64,000 nt of DNA. Origin: Straminergon stramineum (lineage: Eukaryota > Streptophyta > Bryopsida > Hypnales > Calliergonaceae). The stretch covers positions 498,501-562,500 of the forward strand of contig OY987273.1 in the NCBI GenBank assembly GCA_963920665.1, read 5' to 3'. Position 1 is the first letter of the stretch; each line of letters starts with the position of its first letter. Positions 21,826 through 34,130 of the stretch are shown piece by piece. The notes below the pieces were generated by a model. It was given only the letters and a program-made list of their open reading frames with translations, did no database searches and had not been told where the DNA came from. The translations under genes and the position numbers were made by a program.

Positions 21826-24800
21826 CTATCTGTCATCTTCATCACCGGATGTGTCTTCCATATTATCTAATGAAGATTGTACAATTTGTAGTCCTTGTAC
21901 TTGTATACATGTCAATGATATTATTGATCTACCTATCTTATTTTCCCTTTTGGCTCTTAATATGGACTTAGCAATGCCTTCTTCAAGGCAAGAGATTGTT
22001 TTTGTTTTCCTATTTGAAGAAAGTTGACATGTATTAAGTGGGATTCTACCTACAATCATCCTCATCTAATCGAAACTTGTACATGTCTTTATCATTGACT
22101 CCAAAGTCTTCATTGATCCGATTAGGGCTCTCAAACATTTCATTGTCCAAATTGTGCATATCATAGTTCACGGCATCTCCATCATCAAATACAGATTCAC
22201 CATCCTCATCTTTTAAGATAGGTCCCTCCTAATCCTTGGACTCTACGTTGTCATGGTATTACTTTTTTTCATCCTTCTCCTTCGACATAGTTATGACTTT
22301 GAAATTGGTGTATACATACACTAAATCTGTTGCTCTTTGTAGCTTCAACTTATTCCAAGATTTGTTGTGAACAAAAGAGTAGCTACTTTGTTATGCCCCT
22401 ATCTCCTTGGGGTGCCCGAAGTGCCTTAGTGAGCAAGGGGGACCTTGGGGGTGACTTCCCAAGCCTTGCAATAGGCTAAGAAAGGAGAAATGAGAGACTC
22501 TCGAGCAATCACGGCGCAATAGCGCCTTGGTGAAGAAGGGCATAGTAGCATGTTATATCTTCATGGAAAGCTCTTGAGAATACGCTTCTAACTGTTCAGA
22601 GAACGCGTGATTTGAACTAGTAGGCTAAAAATTATGGCTGTTCAAAGTTGAAGATATCCTAGTGGCGCCTGGACACTCAAAGGCTAGGTGTGAAGGGTTC
22701 CTAACGAATCACTCAACAAAGCATGGCATGTAGCATATAATTGGAAAGCTACAAAGACAAGGAAATTAGAATGCCAAGCATTACGAGGTTCTAAGACATG
22801 AGCCAAAAGTTATGGCCAAGAGAAGGGCCATGGTGAAGGCGTGATGCCACTCCCGATGGGCCCGAATCTTTGGAGGGCCATAACTTTGTGAGAACTTGTC
22901 CAAATGGGACAAGTTAGCAGTCCATCGACATCTACTCGTTGCGTAGATATCCAGAATGGTCTTGCATGTGGGCTTTGAAGCCTTAGCAACAAAGTTACGC
23001 CATTTGAAAGTTCGGGAGTCCAAACGGAGTGGGAACTTGGGGATTTCGGTTGGAAACGGGTGGTCTTCCAAAACCCAAAGGGGGTTGGGAAGTCCCTTTG
23101 ACCCACAAGGGGGATCTACCGAAGACTACAGAGAGTACTATAGGAGGGGTTGGTCTCCCTCCTCCGTCCCTTTTGGAGCCTTGGTGAGTTCCAGTGACTC
23201 ATGGGTGTTGATGTAACTTCACTATCGGCTTCAAGGCTCCTTGGGACACTTGTGTATGTGTCTCGAGACACCAATTGGTTGGAGTCCTACTCCTTGCTAG
23301 GCCCTTGGCAATGTGTCCCGACTTGTGAGTCTCGATTAGTGTTGTTGTGAGAGTAGCAAGTACACAAGGGGCCTAGTTTGAAGTGGGGTGACAACCAAGG
23401 GCAGTTAGGACTGTGGTGAGGCGTGCCATCATGAGTCGTAGTACAATAAGATGGAAATTTTGTCCCATGTCATCAAGTGATATGCTAGGTGTTAGAAGTA
23501 CAGTGTGTGCTAGAAGTCCCGGGCACTAGGACTTAGTAATGTGAGTTGGAAATGGAACTAATGCTGTGAGTGTGTGGCATGTGCAATATTAGTTAGTTGA
23601 GCCTAAGTGATACCGATATTAGCATGGTGAGCCCTGAAAATTGTAAAGGGCTTTTGAAGTCTGGTTGGAGCTATAAGGTGTTACTAGGGCTGTGATATAC
23701 TCCAATTTTGTTGACATGAAGATGATGATACCGGTTGGGCCAAAATCCTCTTCGGAATTGGAGCAATGAGCTTACCACATGCACCCTCAAAATCCCACCA
23801 AGCATGTGCTGACAATATTTGCTCAGCCGGATCCAACATGTCATGGAACAAAGGTTCCTAGTGTCAAAATGCTATAAACTCCTTCACTATGTGCACATAA
23901 TTTCCCAGTTTACATATTTTCCTGATAATACACTTGTATGCATCTATTGCAAGTTGATCGTTGGCTAGTTCTTTATTGTGAAGAAGTTAAGGGTTCAAAA
24001 GAACTTTTGCATAATGTAGATCTGTCTCTACCATTTTGCGTCGCTTGCAAAATGACTTCTCCAAAGGAATGGCTAGGTCCAAGGACAAACCAAAAGGCTC
24101 CTTTTGTAAAGAGAAGACATGCTTCTCTAAATTCCTCATAATGTGCAACAACTTGCCCATGCATGGTGTCTTGGCATCCAAATCACAGAGACCAGATACC
24201 ACATGAGTCATCAATTCTCGAAAATTGGTGGTATGGGCCCAAAATGCTCACTCGAAATTGTCTTCTTTACCTCCCAAGACTTTGTATGAGATTTTTTTTT
24301 TGGTGTCCCGTAATTTGAGCACGTATTATGCCCATTGTGGATCCACCATACTTAGTTGCATTCCATCTTTGACCTCCAACAAACAATCCATCATGATAAA
24401 ATTTGAGGCAAATCTTGTTTCCATTGGCATCAACAAGTTATACTTAGTTTCGTGCTTTTGAAATATAGCTACCAACATATGCCGCAACTTGAAAAACTTT
24501 ACAATGGTATGGGCCTTCTTAACTTTTTCCTTAATCCATTCTTACTTCCTCCAATCTTTGAGCAACAAATTCAGGGCATGCACCACACAACCTTGAAAGA
24601 AAATGTGCGGATGTTTACTTGTCACCACATTCTATGCTGCCAGGTTCACAAGAGCGTTGTCTACAATCACTTGCATGACATTTGTATACCCCACTTGTTC
24701 TATAAATTTCTTCAAGAAAGAGGCCAAAAGCTCTACATTCTTTTTTATCCCACTTGTATTTATTGATCCAAGGAATTGCTCACCCGTGGAAGATACAAGC

Positions 24801-25750
24801 ATGCCATTTATCAATGGCTGATTGGTAACCGAGATCCATCCATCAATAGACAATGTTGCTCCAAATTTCCTAATGCTATCTTCAGTCCTATGATGAAGCT
24901 TTGTCTTGATGTTAGTCTTTGCTTGGTCATGCAATTTATGGCGTAGATCATGATACGATGGTGGGGTGTAGGGCCCATTACACTTGACTATTCTTTTCAC
25001 CGCTTCTTTAAAGGTTGGATTTTAAGCTACAACAAATGGTATGTTCGCCACATAAAAGAAATTGGCCCACAGTGCATACAAATTGGATTTTGTTGCTAAT
25101 TCAAAGCCATCCACAAGATTACTTTGTCTTTGAGGCCTACTACCTGATGCCCTTGAAGTTTCACGTTCACAAGATGTTTTTGTAGTTCAGTTCACTTTCG
25201 AACCCACACCAACAAATCCTTTCGGTATTGCACATGAGTCTTCTTGAGTAGATTGCACCATGCCCCTTTCATTTGAGAAATCGCTCCCGACTATATGCAT
25301 GCTATTGCCATCCACATTGTTAATGACTAGTTTTGGGGGGAATGCTCCCTTGGACTGAATAAATAGAGTTCGAACATCTAACGTCAATTGCAAGGACTGA
25401 CTCACTCTTATATCACAAAAACCTAATGGGCCTTCATATCCTAAGTGGCTCAACATATGGCTTACCTTCTTGGCAAACAATGAGTTGCAAGCCTTACACT
25501 TTACTTTACTAGTTGATGAGATACTATACCAACTAGATCAATCCTTGCTCATACTAACGAGTCACAAGTTTGAATTTCATATATTGGAATGAAATTCAAA
25601 ATGGAAAAATGGGATCAATAATGTCTACATATGATAAAATAAAAAATGATTGCACAAAGCCTTGAAAATCAAGGCCCCCCTATGCATTGAACTATGCATT
25701 ACCAAGCAAGAGACACAAGAATTGTAGCTCCTAGCCCTTGGAAATCCTAG
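21826..25750 (-). pseudogene. hAT-superfamily transposase (DUF659 type), copy 2, split by a solo LTR
   Basis: Same family as the copy at 5575-9056, on the minus strand. It has a BED-like finger at about 25437-25505 (KVKCKACNSLFAKKVSHMLSH, here with the full H-x3-H); the DUF659 core at 24630-25000 (RKFGATLSIDGWISVTNQP, VDNALVN, FQGCVVHALNLLLKDW); and the hAT dimerisation region (AHAWWDFEGACGKLI, then SSSC*QNWS) ending at 23698. The frame then stops at foreign sequence and resumes at 22388 with YSFVHNKSWNKLKLQRATDL and VYVYTNF, exactly the next residues of copy 1. The tail (DEDGESVFDDGDAVNYDMHN) runs to about 21826. Stops include TAG and TGA codons. Confidence 0.85.
22389..23697. mobile_element. 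Probable solo LTR inserted into hAT copy 2
   Basis: A 1309-bp segment interrupts the hAT coding region between the codons for NWS and YSF. It starts TGTTATGCCCCT and ends GGGCTGTGATA. An LTR should end in CA, and TA fits one C-to-T change. Flanks are TACTT (22384-22388) and TACTC (23698-23702); copy 1 of the hAT has TACTC at this site (on the complementary strand), so this is a 5-bp target duplication with one transition. The sequence is GC-richer than its surroundings and has no coding capacity I recognise. The parent retrotransposon is unknown. Confidence 0.75.
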
Positions 25751-26252
25751 CATTCTGTTTCTCAAGAGTACTTTGAAATGGCTTCCTTCCTATAGTTATA
25801 GTCTCCAAAATTGGCCTTAACTGTTGGAGAGGAATTTTGAATTCCTCAATTGCTAGTTTACTCCCAATAGGCATGCAATCCAATTTAAGCCAACCAATGG
25901 GAGATGGGCGGATGACAACGTCCGCGAAGACAACAACAGAGATGGGTTGCCATGTAGATGCATGGTCAGGTGGATAGAATTGATGTACGCATTGTGTGGA
26001 TGGGCGGGCTAAGGAATTAAAGCCGATGAGCAAAGTTGTTGAAGTGGACAGGCAAGATAGAGTGCATTTAGGAGATGTGGGAAAAAATCTGGATTTATAG
26101 ATGGAATCATAGGAGTCTAGAGAATAACGGTTTAGTCAAAGAGTCTTACAATTTAAAATTACAGGATGAGCACAAAAAAAATATACTTCAGAAAAAGGTG
26201 TACTTCATAATAGCATGAATTAAAAAGAAAGCAAAACAAGTGATAAATCCAA

Positions 26253-26254
<2 letters not shown>
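25751..26254. other. Spacer between hAT copy 2 and the AT microsatellite
   Basis: A minus-strand ORF of about 100 codons ends at 25731, partly overlapping the hAT end. It contains PSPIGWLKLD, which faintly recalls a retroelement RNase H start, but nothing else supports that. Otherwise no gene is seen. Confidence 0.35.
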
Positions 26255-26308
<54 letters not shown>

Positions 26309-26342
26309 ATATATTGATATTGATATATTGATATATTGATAA
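26255..26342. repeat. (AT)n microsatellite running into TTGATA repeats
   Basis: About 26 AT units (26255-26306) are followed by several ATTGAT units. Confidence 0.95.
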
Positions 26343-26679
26343 TTTCAAAACAAATCAAAATATACCATAAGTACAATGAATTACTAGTACTCAAAACATC
26401 ATATTCATTGAAATGGGAGTTTTCCAAGGAAATGAGAGTTTTTATAAGCACTACAACTACAAGTTAAAGAGAATTTGTATACTAGAAATACAAAATAAGG
26501 AATGCAATGGCAAATATTGTACATATGCAGTTGCAATATATCCAAATACCATGCATAGAAATACCCGCATTCGATGCAAAATGTTCAAAGTACACTTCAA
26601 TTTATAGAAAATAATCATTGAATGATGTATACATATTGAAATTTTGAATGTATACTAGTACTCAAGAGTCTATGGGAGC

Positions 26680-27430
26680 ACTTGAAGCCATGAATTCTTG
26701 CAATTATGTTAGCAAAGTAAATGTTGTTTGGAGATTGTATTGAAAACATCACCACCATTGCAAGTGGATTGCTTGGGAAGAGGAGACCACAATATACAAA
26801 GGATGAAAATGATAGAAAGCTTAACTACTGCATAAATCATCAATACACAAAAGTTCAAAGAAGACACTAAATATGGAATGTTTAGGGAAAAAATCTCTAA
26901 TCCCCCTTCAAAGGAACTCTTACACACCACACTGTTATATGTGTCCTTTTGAAGGAGGATAAGAGTTTTTTTCCCTAAACATTCCGTATTTAATTCCTTC
27001 TATGAATTTTTGTATATTGATGACTTCAACGATACCTTGCACTTGCCATCCAAGTATTGCATAAGTCATCAATACACAGAAACTCATAGAAGGTACTACG
27101 TGTGGAAATTTTAGAAACAAAGTCTAACTCCCACTTTGAGAGGAACTCTCACACACCACATTGTTACAAGTGTAGTCTATGAGGGTTCTTTTTAAAGAGG
27201 GGGCTAGATTTTTTTTCTAAACATTCCATATTCAATTCCTTCTATGAATTTTTGTTTGTTGATGACTTGAACAATACCTACTACTTTCCACCAATTTCAT
27301 CCTTTAAAAATCTTGATGTCTTTTTTTCCAAATCCTACTTCCAAAAGTAAAGATGATTCCAGCACAATGTCTAAACAACATTTACTTTGCCACTGTGATT
27401 GTAAGAATTCAAGGTTCTACCAAGTAACCA
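26680..27430. mobile_element. Foldback / long inverted-repeat element with two internal palindromes
   Basis: Outer arms are inverted copies: GCAAAGTAAATGTTGTTTGG near 26710 and, in reverse complement, GCAAAGTAAATGTTGTTTAG near 27390, with flanking similarity (GAATTCTTGCAAT / GAATTCTTACAAT). Inside are two consecutive palindromic units. In the first, GGAATGTTTAGGGAAAAAA (26876) pairs with TTTTTTTCCCTAAACATTCC (about 26965). The second (27055-27290) repeats this layout with ACACACCACATTGTTAC at its centre, where the first has ACACACCACACTGTTAT. The arms extend inward through AAGGATGAAA and CATCAATACACA. It has no coding capacity. It resembles a non-autonomous foldback or MITE-like element; target duplications were not identified. 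Confidence 0.65.
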
Positions 27431-27489
27431 CCATTTCTAATAGCTAGAAATATTTGAGTGCAACGATCCTTGTTTCCTAAGTAGAAGTA

Positions 27490-29873
27490 CTACGAATGCA
27501 ACCTACTCTTCAACTTTTGTATTGCCTTCAATATCTTTGGCCCTAGACTGTATTCGCTACTATACGCAAAATTTTGCCCGACAATGTCCCATACTTGCTT
27601 TTTCAAGGACCTCTGCTCCCAAGCATCCCATGGATGGCGACTCAAATGTGGCCGAGGTTATCCTTCATGGGTTTTGCATTGGCGCTTTGCAACCCCCAAT
27701 GAATGATGTCAAGGTAGAGGAGGTCGAACGACCAAAAATGTTGTGGCTGTTGCATCATCATTGGAACTCAAAGGCAGAGTCTTCCACAACCCGTTGGGGC
27801 TGATAACAATGCCCTTTGCAAGAACGTCAATGTCCTACAAAAACAAATCAGATTTGAGATTCACCTTCTAAAACATTAGAAAGACAAACCTAGAAAACAT
27901 ATCACATTCATAAATGTAAGAATGAAACCCCATACCTCAAGGGCAGCCACTCCCCCATTTCCTTATTGTATAGTATTCTTTGCATCATGGCAGTCAAACT
28001 CGAGCAACCCCGAGGGGAGGTCGATTGTAGATGACTCTTCAGTGGAGAAGGGGAGCTTGCAAGGTGAGTGCACTTCCCTCCATTTAGAGGATTGTTGACA
28101 AACCCATCATCGACCGACAACATCAAGAAATCCATTGTCAATCGTGTAGTGGCTGTGGAATACATGATGTGCCCCAATCCGCCTTGTGAGATGGCGAACT
28201 ATCCATAATCAAAGAAGGAATCAAAAGAGGCAGTACACTTGTTGTTACACTCTATTTTAGTAACTGAAATAGCACGCAAAGCTTGGAGACAAACATAGAC
28301 TGCTTGTCAAAACAATGCTTTAGTGTGTTCAACAATTACACATTTGCAATGGTGCTAGGTAGTAGCCATATATTCTTCCATTCCTTCCACAACATGCAAA
28401 ATATGATGAATATAAAAAAGAACTTGTAGTTCAACACAAGTAGTACCTAAAATTTCCATTCATTTCAAACCAAACACGCGATTAAAAAGTAAGGCGACCT
28501 CCTCCACCCTCTAATTTCTGTTCCGGGGCTTCAAAGAATCCTCAAAAGACATTATGTGGTTTGGATTTTTCTCTCTCCACTCCATGAAAATGCTATTGGA
28601 CTCGTCAATTGCTAAGTCTAGCTCTATGAACTCGGTTAAGTCCGGTTCATCGACAAGGTGAAAGTGCCCCATCGCATCATCTCTCTAGAATGAGTACAAT
28701 TCTCTGGGCCTTGCTTCATGAAGGCGCCAAATATAAGGCAGAAGGTGATCGATAAAAATCTTGTCTATGGGACCATATCCTTGGTATGACCATGTATTAA
28801 AGAGAATCACATTTTATAGATTATTCATGACTTGCTTTGCGGGACTGCCATCAACTATGATGGTATTCTCTCTAGAGAAAACGGAATCCTCCATGTTGAA
28901 CAACCTTTTCAATGGTTTGAGGAACAAATCTTCGTTCGTTCCCTTCACCTTGTAGTTCCCTATCCTTCCACCCTTGTTTCTACGCTTTAGTATGATACAC
29001 TGCTCTTGCCCGAAGACATGCCGCGGGTAGCCTATGCCTCTGAAGAGGGCATTGTAAACTTTCACGACTTGGCCCTTTTCATGGAGCTCTAGACTGAGAT
29101 GTTTGCAATCAAGGATAACTTGCGGAGAAACATGAGACAATGGGGCTGCATTCTCATGAATTTCACACGAAAGGTGAGACAATCTAAGTCTGGATCAAAA
29201 TCATCAATTTTAGTGAACTTCTTTTCCCTTGCATGATATCTCTTATCCTCATAGATGCAAAGTAAACCATTCAAATCCAGGATGACATTGAGCCACTTCT
29301 CCATCACCTTGGACGAGAATGGGAGGAGGACCTAGTCCTCCACTTCACTAAGTGGAACACATTCCTAACCGCTACCTTGTTAAGGATTTATAGCCCAAAT
29401 GCAGAGACCGTTAAATCCAGGCACTACCCGTTACATTAAGAACAATAAAATGGAACAAGTAGAAGGAATCACAGAAATGAAAATGCCAATGGCTACAAGG
29501 AGACAACTTGAAGTACATAGCTCTATGAAGAATTACTCACCACACTTGCCAATTCATGAAGTGGTGAAGAAACTACTACTTGGAGTAGCTTTTTTGAATG
29601 AGGGATGTCCAACTCCAAAAGTGCTTGGTCAGAGAGACCGTGATCAAGCTCATCGTTGATAGCTCTAAACATGTTGACATCCTCTTCTTCCTTCTCAAGC
29701 ATTGCCGAACGCATTGTGTCTATGTTTAAGAGGGCATCACTATGTAGAGAAAGTGACTCTCCGTAGACGCACAGAGGACTAGGCAAGGGTGTAGACTCGA
29801 TAGCAATAAACGAAACACAAGGCAGAATTACATCGACAGTTATGGAGCCTATGGTTGTGAAAATTGTACACAA
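27490..29873 (-). pseudogene. FCP1-like (HAD-superfamily CTD-phosphatase-like) gene, copy 2
   Basis: Exon 1 (29873 to about 29535) encodes an acidic leader (AMLEKEEEDVNMFRAINDEL) and ends at a good donor (GTG|GTGAGTAATTC). The catalytic exon has KWLNVILDLNGLLCIYEDK (DLNG at about 29267-29278). HAD motif I is DxDx(T/V), and here the second Asp is Asn, so the acid/base residue is missing. After a frameshift near 29160 come YPRHVFGQEQC, then DLFLKPLKRLF, then NTIIVDGSPAKQV (28835-28875), then a TAA and ILFNTWSYQGYG and LLPYIWRLHEA. Copy 1 (1112-1791) matches this order. A downstream exon (28.18-27.93 kb, GHIMYSTATTRLTMDF) is also shared with copy 1. The block at 27.8-27.5 kb is a possible last exon. 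It lies directly downstream of unit 2 on the same strand. Confidence 0.6.
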
Positions 29874-30019
29874 GAATTATGGTATAAGAAAAAAAATTTA
29901 TTACAATATCTCAGAATGAAAAATAATTTCACAAATACATACATTCAAAGTCTTCATCCACCTACCTATGTCTTTCTATGTAGTGCATTTAATGGACGAT
30001 CGGAAAACTTGAAGGCGGA

Positions 30020-30040
30020 TTCAACTTAATTCGAGTTGAA
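30020..30040. repeat. Palindrome of the TTCAAST family downstream of unit 2
   Basis: Left arm TTCAACTTAA, spacer T, right arm TCGAGTTGAA; one mismatch pair in the inner arm. Confidence 0.75.
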
Positions 30041-31034
30041 CAAGAGGCATGAAGGTCATTGGGAAGAACTTAGTTGGTCCTCAACAATAAGATTCAGGGA
30101 CTACTCATCCACTATGGCAATCTCCTCCTCGATCACATGCACATAATCATTTACATTTTGAGCATCTAAGTCTGGCGTTTGCACAACAGGTTTTTGGTGG
30201 GCCGTCGTAGTTGTCGTTGACGAATTCACGGACCTCTACTACTCTTGCCTCTCACCATTAATTGAAGCATGAGGTTGATTCTTGAGATAAAGTTGTTGGG
30301 ATTGACCAGAAGAAGGCGCAATCATCTGCATCAACATAAGATTCACGGCATGCATGCTCATATAAACATCTTGCGCAACGACCGCACATACTTGAGGCAT
30401 CATCTTGTTCATCATATCCCTCATCATGGTCATATCCTCCTTCCTTGCCTTCTTGTTTTCTACTTTGTCCTCCAATAGCATCCGCAAAAGCATCTCCGTC
30501 ATCGTCTCTTTCTTCATCGACTCTTCTCTGGTCCTTTTCCGAGGATCACATTTGGACAAGCTTGGATTGAGGTTTCGATGCTCCCCCAGTGATGCCGATG
30601 AACCACAAAGTACTCTAGCTTTTGTGGGGTCATTCACTTCAATGGGATCCTCGTCTGTGTTTGAAAACAATCGCGTCATTAGATCCACCCACATCGGAGT
30701 AAGCTCTTCGCCATCATCAACGAGATGGACTACTATTTGAACGTCATCCTTGTTGTCCGAGAGTTCTTCTACCCGAGTTAAAGACGATGCCTTCCCCTTC
30801 CTCGAGCTTGATGCAGCCTTCCTCGATGTCAAAGCTTCCTTGGTCCCCTTCTACGGGTGTGCACCTTCATCCACAAAGTATGTGGAATCAAGGAAATCGT
30901 CCTTGTCTAGGTTCTCCGACATCACGGCCAAGTTTTGGAATCCATCGTGATAACTGTTGTTGGCAATGGCAACGTGATCCAACCCACTCATCTACATCAC
31001 AAGACATGAATGTCAAACAAAAGTAATCGACCAA

Positions 31035-31055
31035 TTCAAGTCGAATCGACTTGAA
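31035..31055. repeat. Perfect palindrome of the TTCAAST family in a unit 2 intron
   Basis: Left arm TTCAAGTCGA, one-base spacer A, right arm TCGACTTGAA; perfect over 10 bp. Confidence 0.9.
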
Positions 31056-31136
31056 ACTAATATGCACATGGTAAAAGTTTATCATCATCAAAATTCAGAA
31101 AGGACCTCATTCACACCTATTTTCACAAGAATAAAT

Positions 31137-31157
31137 TTCAACTCAACTCGATTTGAA
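31137..31157. repeat. Imperfect palindrome of the TTCAAST family in a unit 2 intron
   Basis: Left arm TTCAACTCAA, right arm TCGATTTGAA; the outer TTCAA/TTGAA pair and several inner bases match. Confidence 0.65.
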
Positions 31158-32616
31158 ATGGAATGCTTACCTAAGTAGCTCAAATGAATTTTCCACTTGC
31201 AAAGATCGAGAGGACATCTCTCCTTGCATTTCAAAAGAGGTCCAGAATATGGTGATAGAACTCCATGTGGAATTCGGTATTGTAGATCTTGTACTCCAAC
31301 TCATTGTACTAGCCCAGCTTCAGCCACTTGGTGATCTTCAGAACATCGAACCTCCTCATAATCAATTTTGACTTAATCCTTGCGCCTTTCTTGACAAAGA
31401 AGATCAAGTGGACAAGTGCCTTCGTATAAGTGGCACTTGTAGCTTGGTTTTTCAGGTGTTCGAAAGGTGCCGAGAGGTATTGTGAGAAATGCACTACACA
31501 CGATGCACTGAAGTCCCCAATCCTAATATGCCCCCTTAGGTCGTCATTTATTTGCTAGTCACTGCAAATCCAAAGCCACACTTCTAGGTCAGTCATGCAA
31601 GGATCATCTAGCTTCATGAGCGGTTCCATGAATGCAAAGAAGTAGGGAGAGTCTCGAGGAGCTATCTCCTTGTTGATCACTCTTGGAATGATGCGGAAGT
31701 CGATCAACGCAAGCTTGAGGGAGTCACCCATGGTGTCGTTCCATACGTCATTTCTCCAAGGTGACAATATGTTATCCTTCGTGTCATAGGGTCTCAAGTA
31801 TGATATCTCATCCAACTTCTTATACTTCCCCTTGCTTTTCAGAAAGACTTTAAAAAACTTGGCAACGTAGGGTGAAATCTCCCAACAGCTTTTGTTCTTG
31901 TTCACAGGTCTCTTCACCTATGAAAATAACTCTTCTCTGGGAGCCGCCAAAAGGAGTTGTTTGGTGGCATTTGTTATGTCATATTTCTACTTGAAGGCCT
32001 TCCATTACTCCTTTTCGTAATCCCCATCACTATTGAAGAATCCCAGGCTCGGCTTCTCGAAATACAAGTACTTCCTAATGGCTTGCTTTCATTTACTTCT
32101 CTCAAGCCATTCCTTTGCATTGTAGTAGTCCACAATGACTCCCAAGACCTTCTTGATGGTCACTTTCGGGTGAGGATGTTCCCTACTTGGCATTCTATTC
32201 AACAAATGCAACGCCAACTTCTTAAGATCAATTTTAGGTGTGTTCCCTAACCACTTGAAGAACTCGCAGCTTATTACCCAATCCTTCTCTGTGTTCTAGT
32301 TCTTCACATCCTTGAATGGTAGCATGGATTCCAAATCAGTCAACACCCCCTGCGACTCGCTGGATATAACCTCTTTCCACAAACCATGCACCTCATATGA
32401 TGTGGTGATGATCTTTATTTCATTGTGGATGGATATATCTTCCACTTTGTTCTTGTTCAATGCACCTTGGGACTTCTTGACATCATTCAATGCGAAACGA
32501 AGTTTCATAGCATCATTAAACTCCTACACAAAATCAATAAATGGGGATATGTTAGTCATGACGCTTCAATGCTACAATATTAGGATACTAGTGGACCTTA
32601 GGAGGACTCTCTCAAA

Positions 32617-32636
32617 TTAAGTCCATACGAGTTGAA
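32617..32636. repeat. Imperfect palindrome of the TTCAAST family in a unit 2 intron
   Basis: Left arm TTAAGTCCAT, right arm ACGAGTTGAA; a weak member that lies at the likely donor side of an intron. Confidence 0.45.
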
Positions 32637-34130
32637 TTAAGAGACTGACCGTCTACTTCTTGGCCATGACTAGATCTCAAGGCATTCGACTTTGGACTAC
32701 CACAGTTTTCCCTAACTCCACTAGTTCTTTTGGAGGTGGTGGCCAGTCGAGATTGATCCAAACGTTCCTCATGCTTAGTATGTTCATCACCCACTTTGGC
32801 ATATAGTTCTGGAAATGGTTTATTCGATTATAATATGCCGAAATTTTCCGTATGATGTTGTAATCTTTATTCTAGACAAGAAAACAGTCCCACTCCTTGA
32901 ATTTCTCAAACTTTTGCTCAGCCTTCGAAATAACCTTCATTCTCTTTGATGCTTCAACACTATGTTGACTATTCACCATCCAAAATTTCTCAGACTTTAC
33001 GTCTTTGTAGTCCGAGGGCTTGGAGGTTAGGTTCTGAGGCATTACATAGAGGATCATCTTCTTGTGTGGATCAGGCGTCTCCAGAAAGAACTTCAGTGAC
33101 CACATTACTCCCTTCTCTTCTAGTCCTCGAATGTTCAAATTCTCGAGAGGGGTCTCCAACTGATCAATTGGGATGGTAAATTTCTTTTCTATCCCAAAGA
33201 CATAAGAGTCCATGTACGATGTCTAGTATTCTTCGTAAATTTTCTTCAACTCGTCATAATTCAGCCCTTGCTAGCTTCCCTACATATCCTTTGGAAGCAT
33301 GGTCAGTGCAGACACCATGTTGTCCTCCTCCAAAGCTTTTGCAACCACGTCTACAATGGCCCTCTCCCAAGTCTTTGTGCCCACAATGGTGTTGGATGAG
33401 GGTGTACCCCTAGCATCTCTTTGGGTAGTTTTCTTCTTCGTCTTACTATAACTAGTCTCCATCGTCTCCATGACGAGAGAATTGTGACTCTCTCCTAGTG
33501 TGTTGTAAGACTTTGTTATGGAGAAATGCTTCATATTTTTGGCCCTCTCCACATTCTTCAGCTTGAGTTGCTCAAACGCTTTAAAAACTGCGTTTAGTCT
33601 TGATGCTAATGTTTTCGGCAATAAGGGCCCTCCATCCTTGGATGCCCATCTCTTCTCCTCAATGTGATTTACAATATTTTTTTGAATCTCATTGAAGTCT
33701 GAATCTTCAAGGCTTCGTTATGTAGCAGATATCAAGAAGATTGACACCTTCGGAGGCATGACATAAGAGAATACGTACTCTTCATTTTGGTTAGGGTTTA
33801 TCGTCTTGCACCACAAGATCAGCATATTTGTGAAGACCAGTATTGACTTTTGTCATAATTCCATATAATGAAACTAGAAGCATTGTGGGATAGTTCTTGT
33901 ACTTTGTTGTGAAGCTCAAATGATTAGATGCTAGAGTCAAGACGATATTCCAGCACTCCACATGTTCTAGCTCATTCCACGTCTAGCACTTGTCGATGAT
34001 GAGTTCGTCTCCATAGTGCTTGGGGTTCTCGTCGCCTTTGATTATGAATCTTCGAAAGTGACAAAATGTGGGTTGAGTTTTTCAGTTTAGTTGTCCATTT
34101 CTACACATTTATTGACTCTCTATTTAGAAT

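Larger units (their letters stand above)
30239..34060 (-). pseudogene. ParB-like domain gene, unit 2 (multi-exon, single dominant frame with stops)
   Basis: The first long exon (about 34060-32660) stays in one frame with several stops. It contains an N-terminal helical part (LNAVFKAFEQLKLKNVERAK), then a ParB-like region: KKFTIPIDQLETPLENLNIR, then MILYVMPQN, then EKFWMVNSQHSVEASKRM (32950-32990), then FKEWDCFLV*NKDYNIIRKI and WVMNILSMRNVW. In bacterial ParB the same order is PIDxLxxNPxNPR followed by a G-[EN]-[RH]-R-type box. Here the box is NSQHS, where unit 1 has NG*HS. Later exons carry LWKEVISSESQGVLTDLESM (32.4 kb), WNDTMGDSLKLALIDFRIIP (31.7 kb), YNELEYKIYN and FASGKFISAT (31.2 kb). 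The last exons (30.98-30.24 kb) are lysine-rich then methionine-rich helical (MTMMRDMMNKMMPQV). The ParB call rests on motif order and is not certain. Confidence 0.5.

Noticed and set aside
25731..26033. Retroelement RNase H fragment (PSPIGWLKLD)
   Set aside because: Only about ten residues resemble the start of RNase H domains; the catalytic DG and later motifs are absent.
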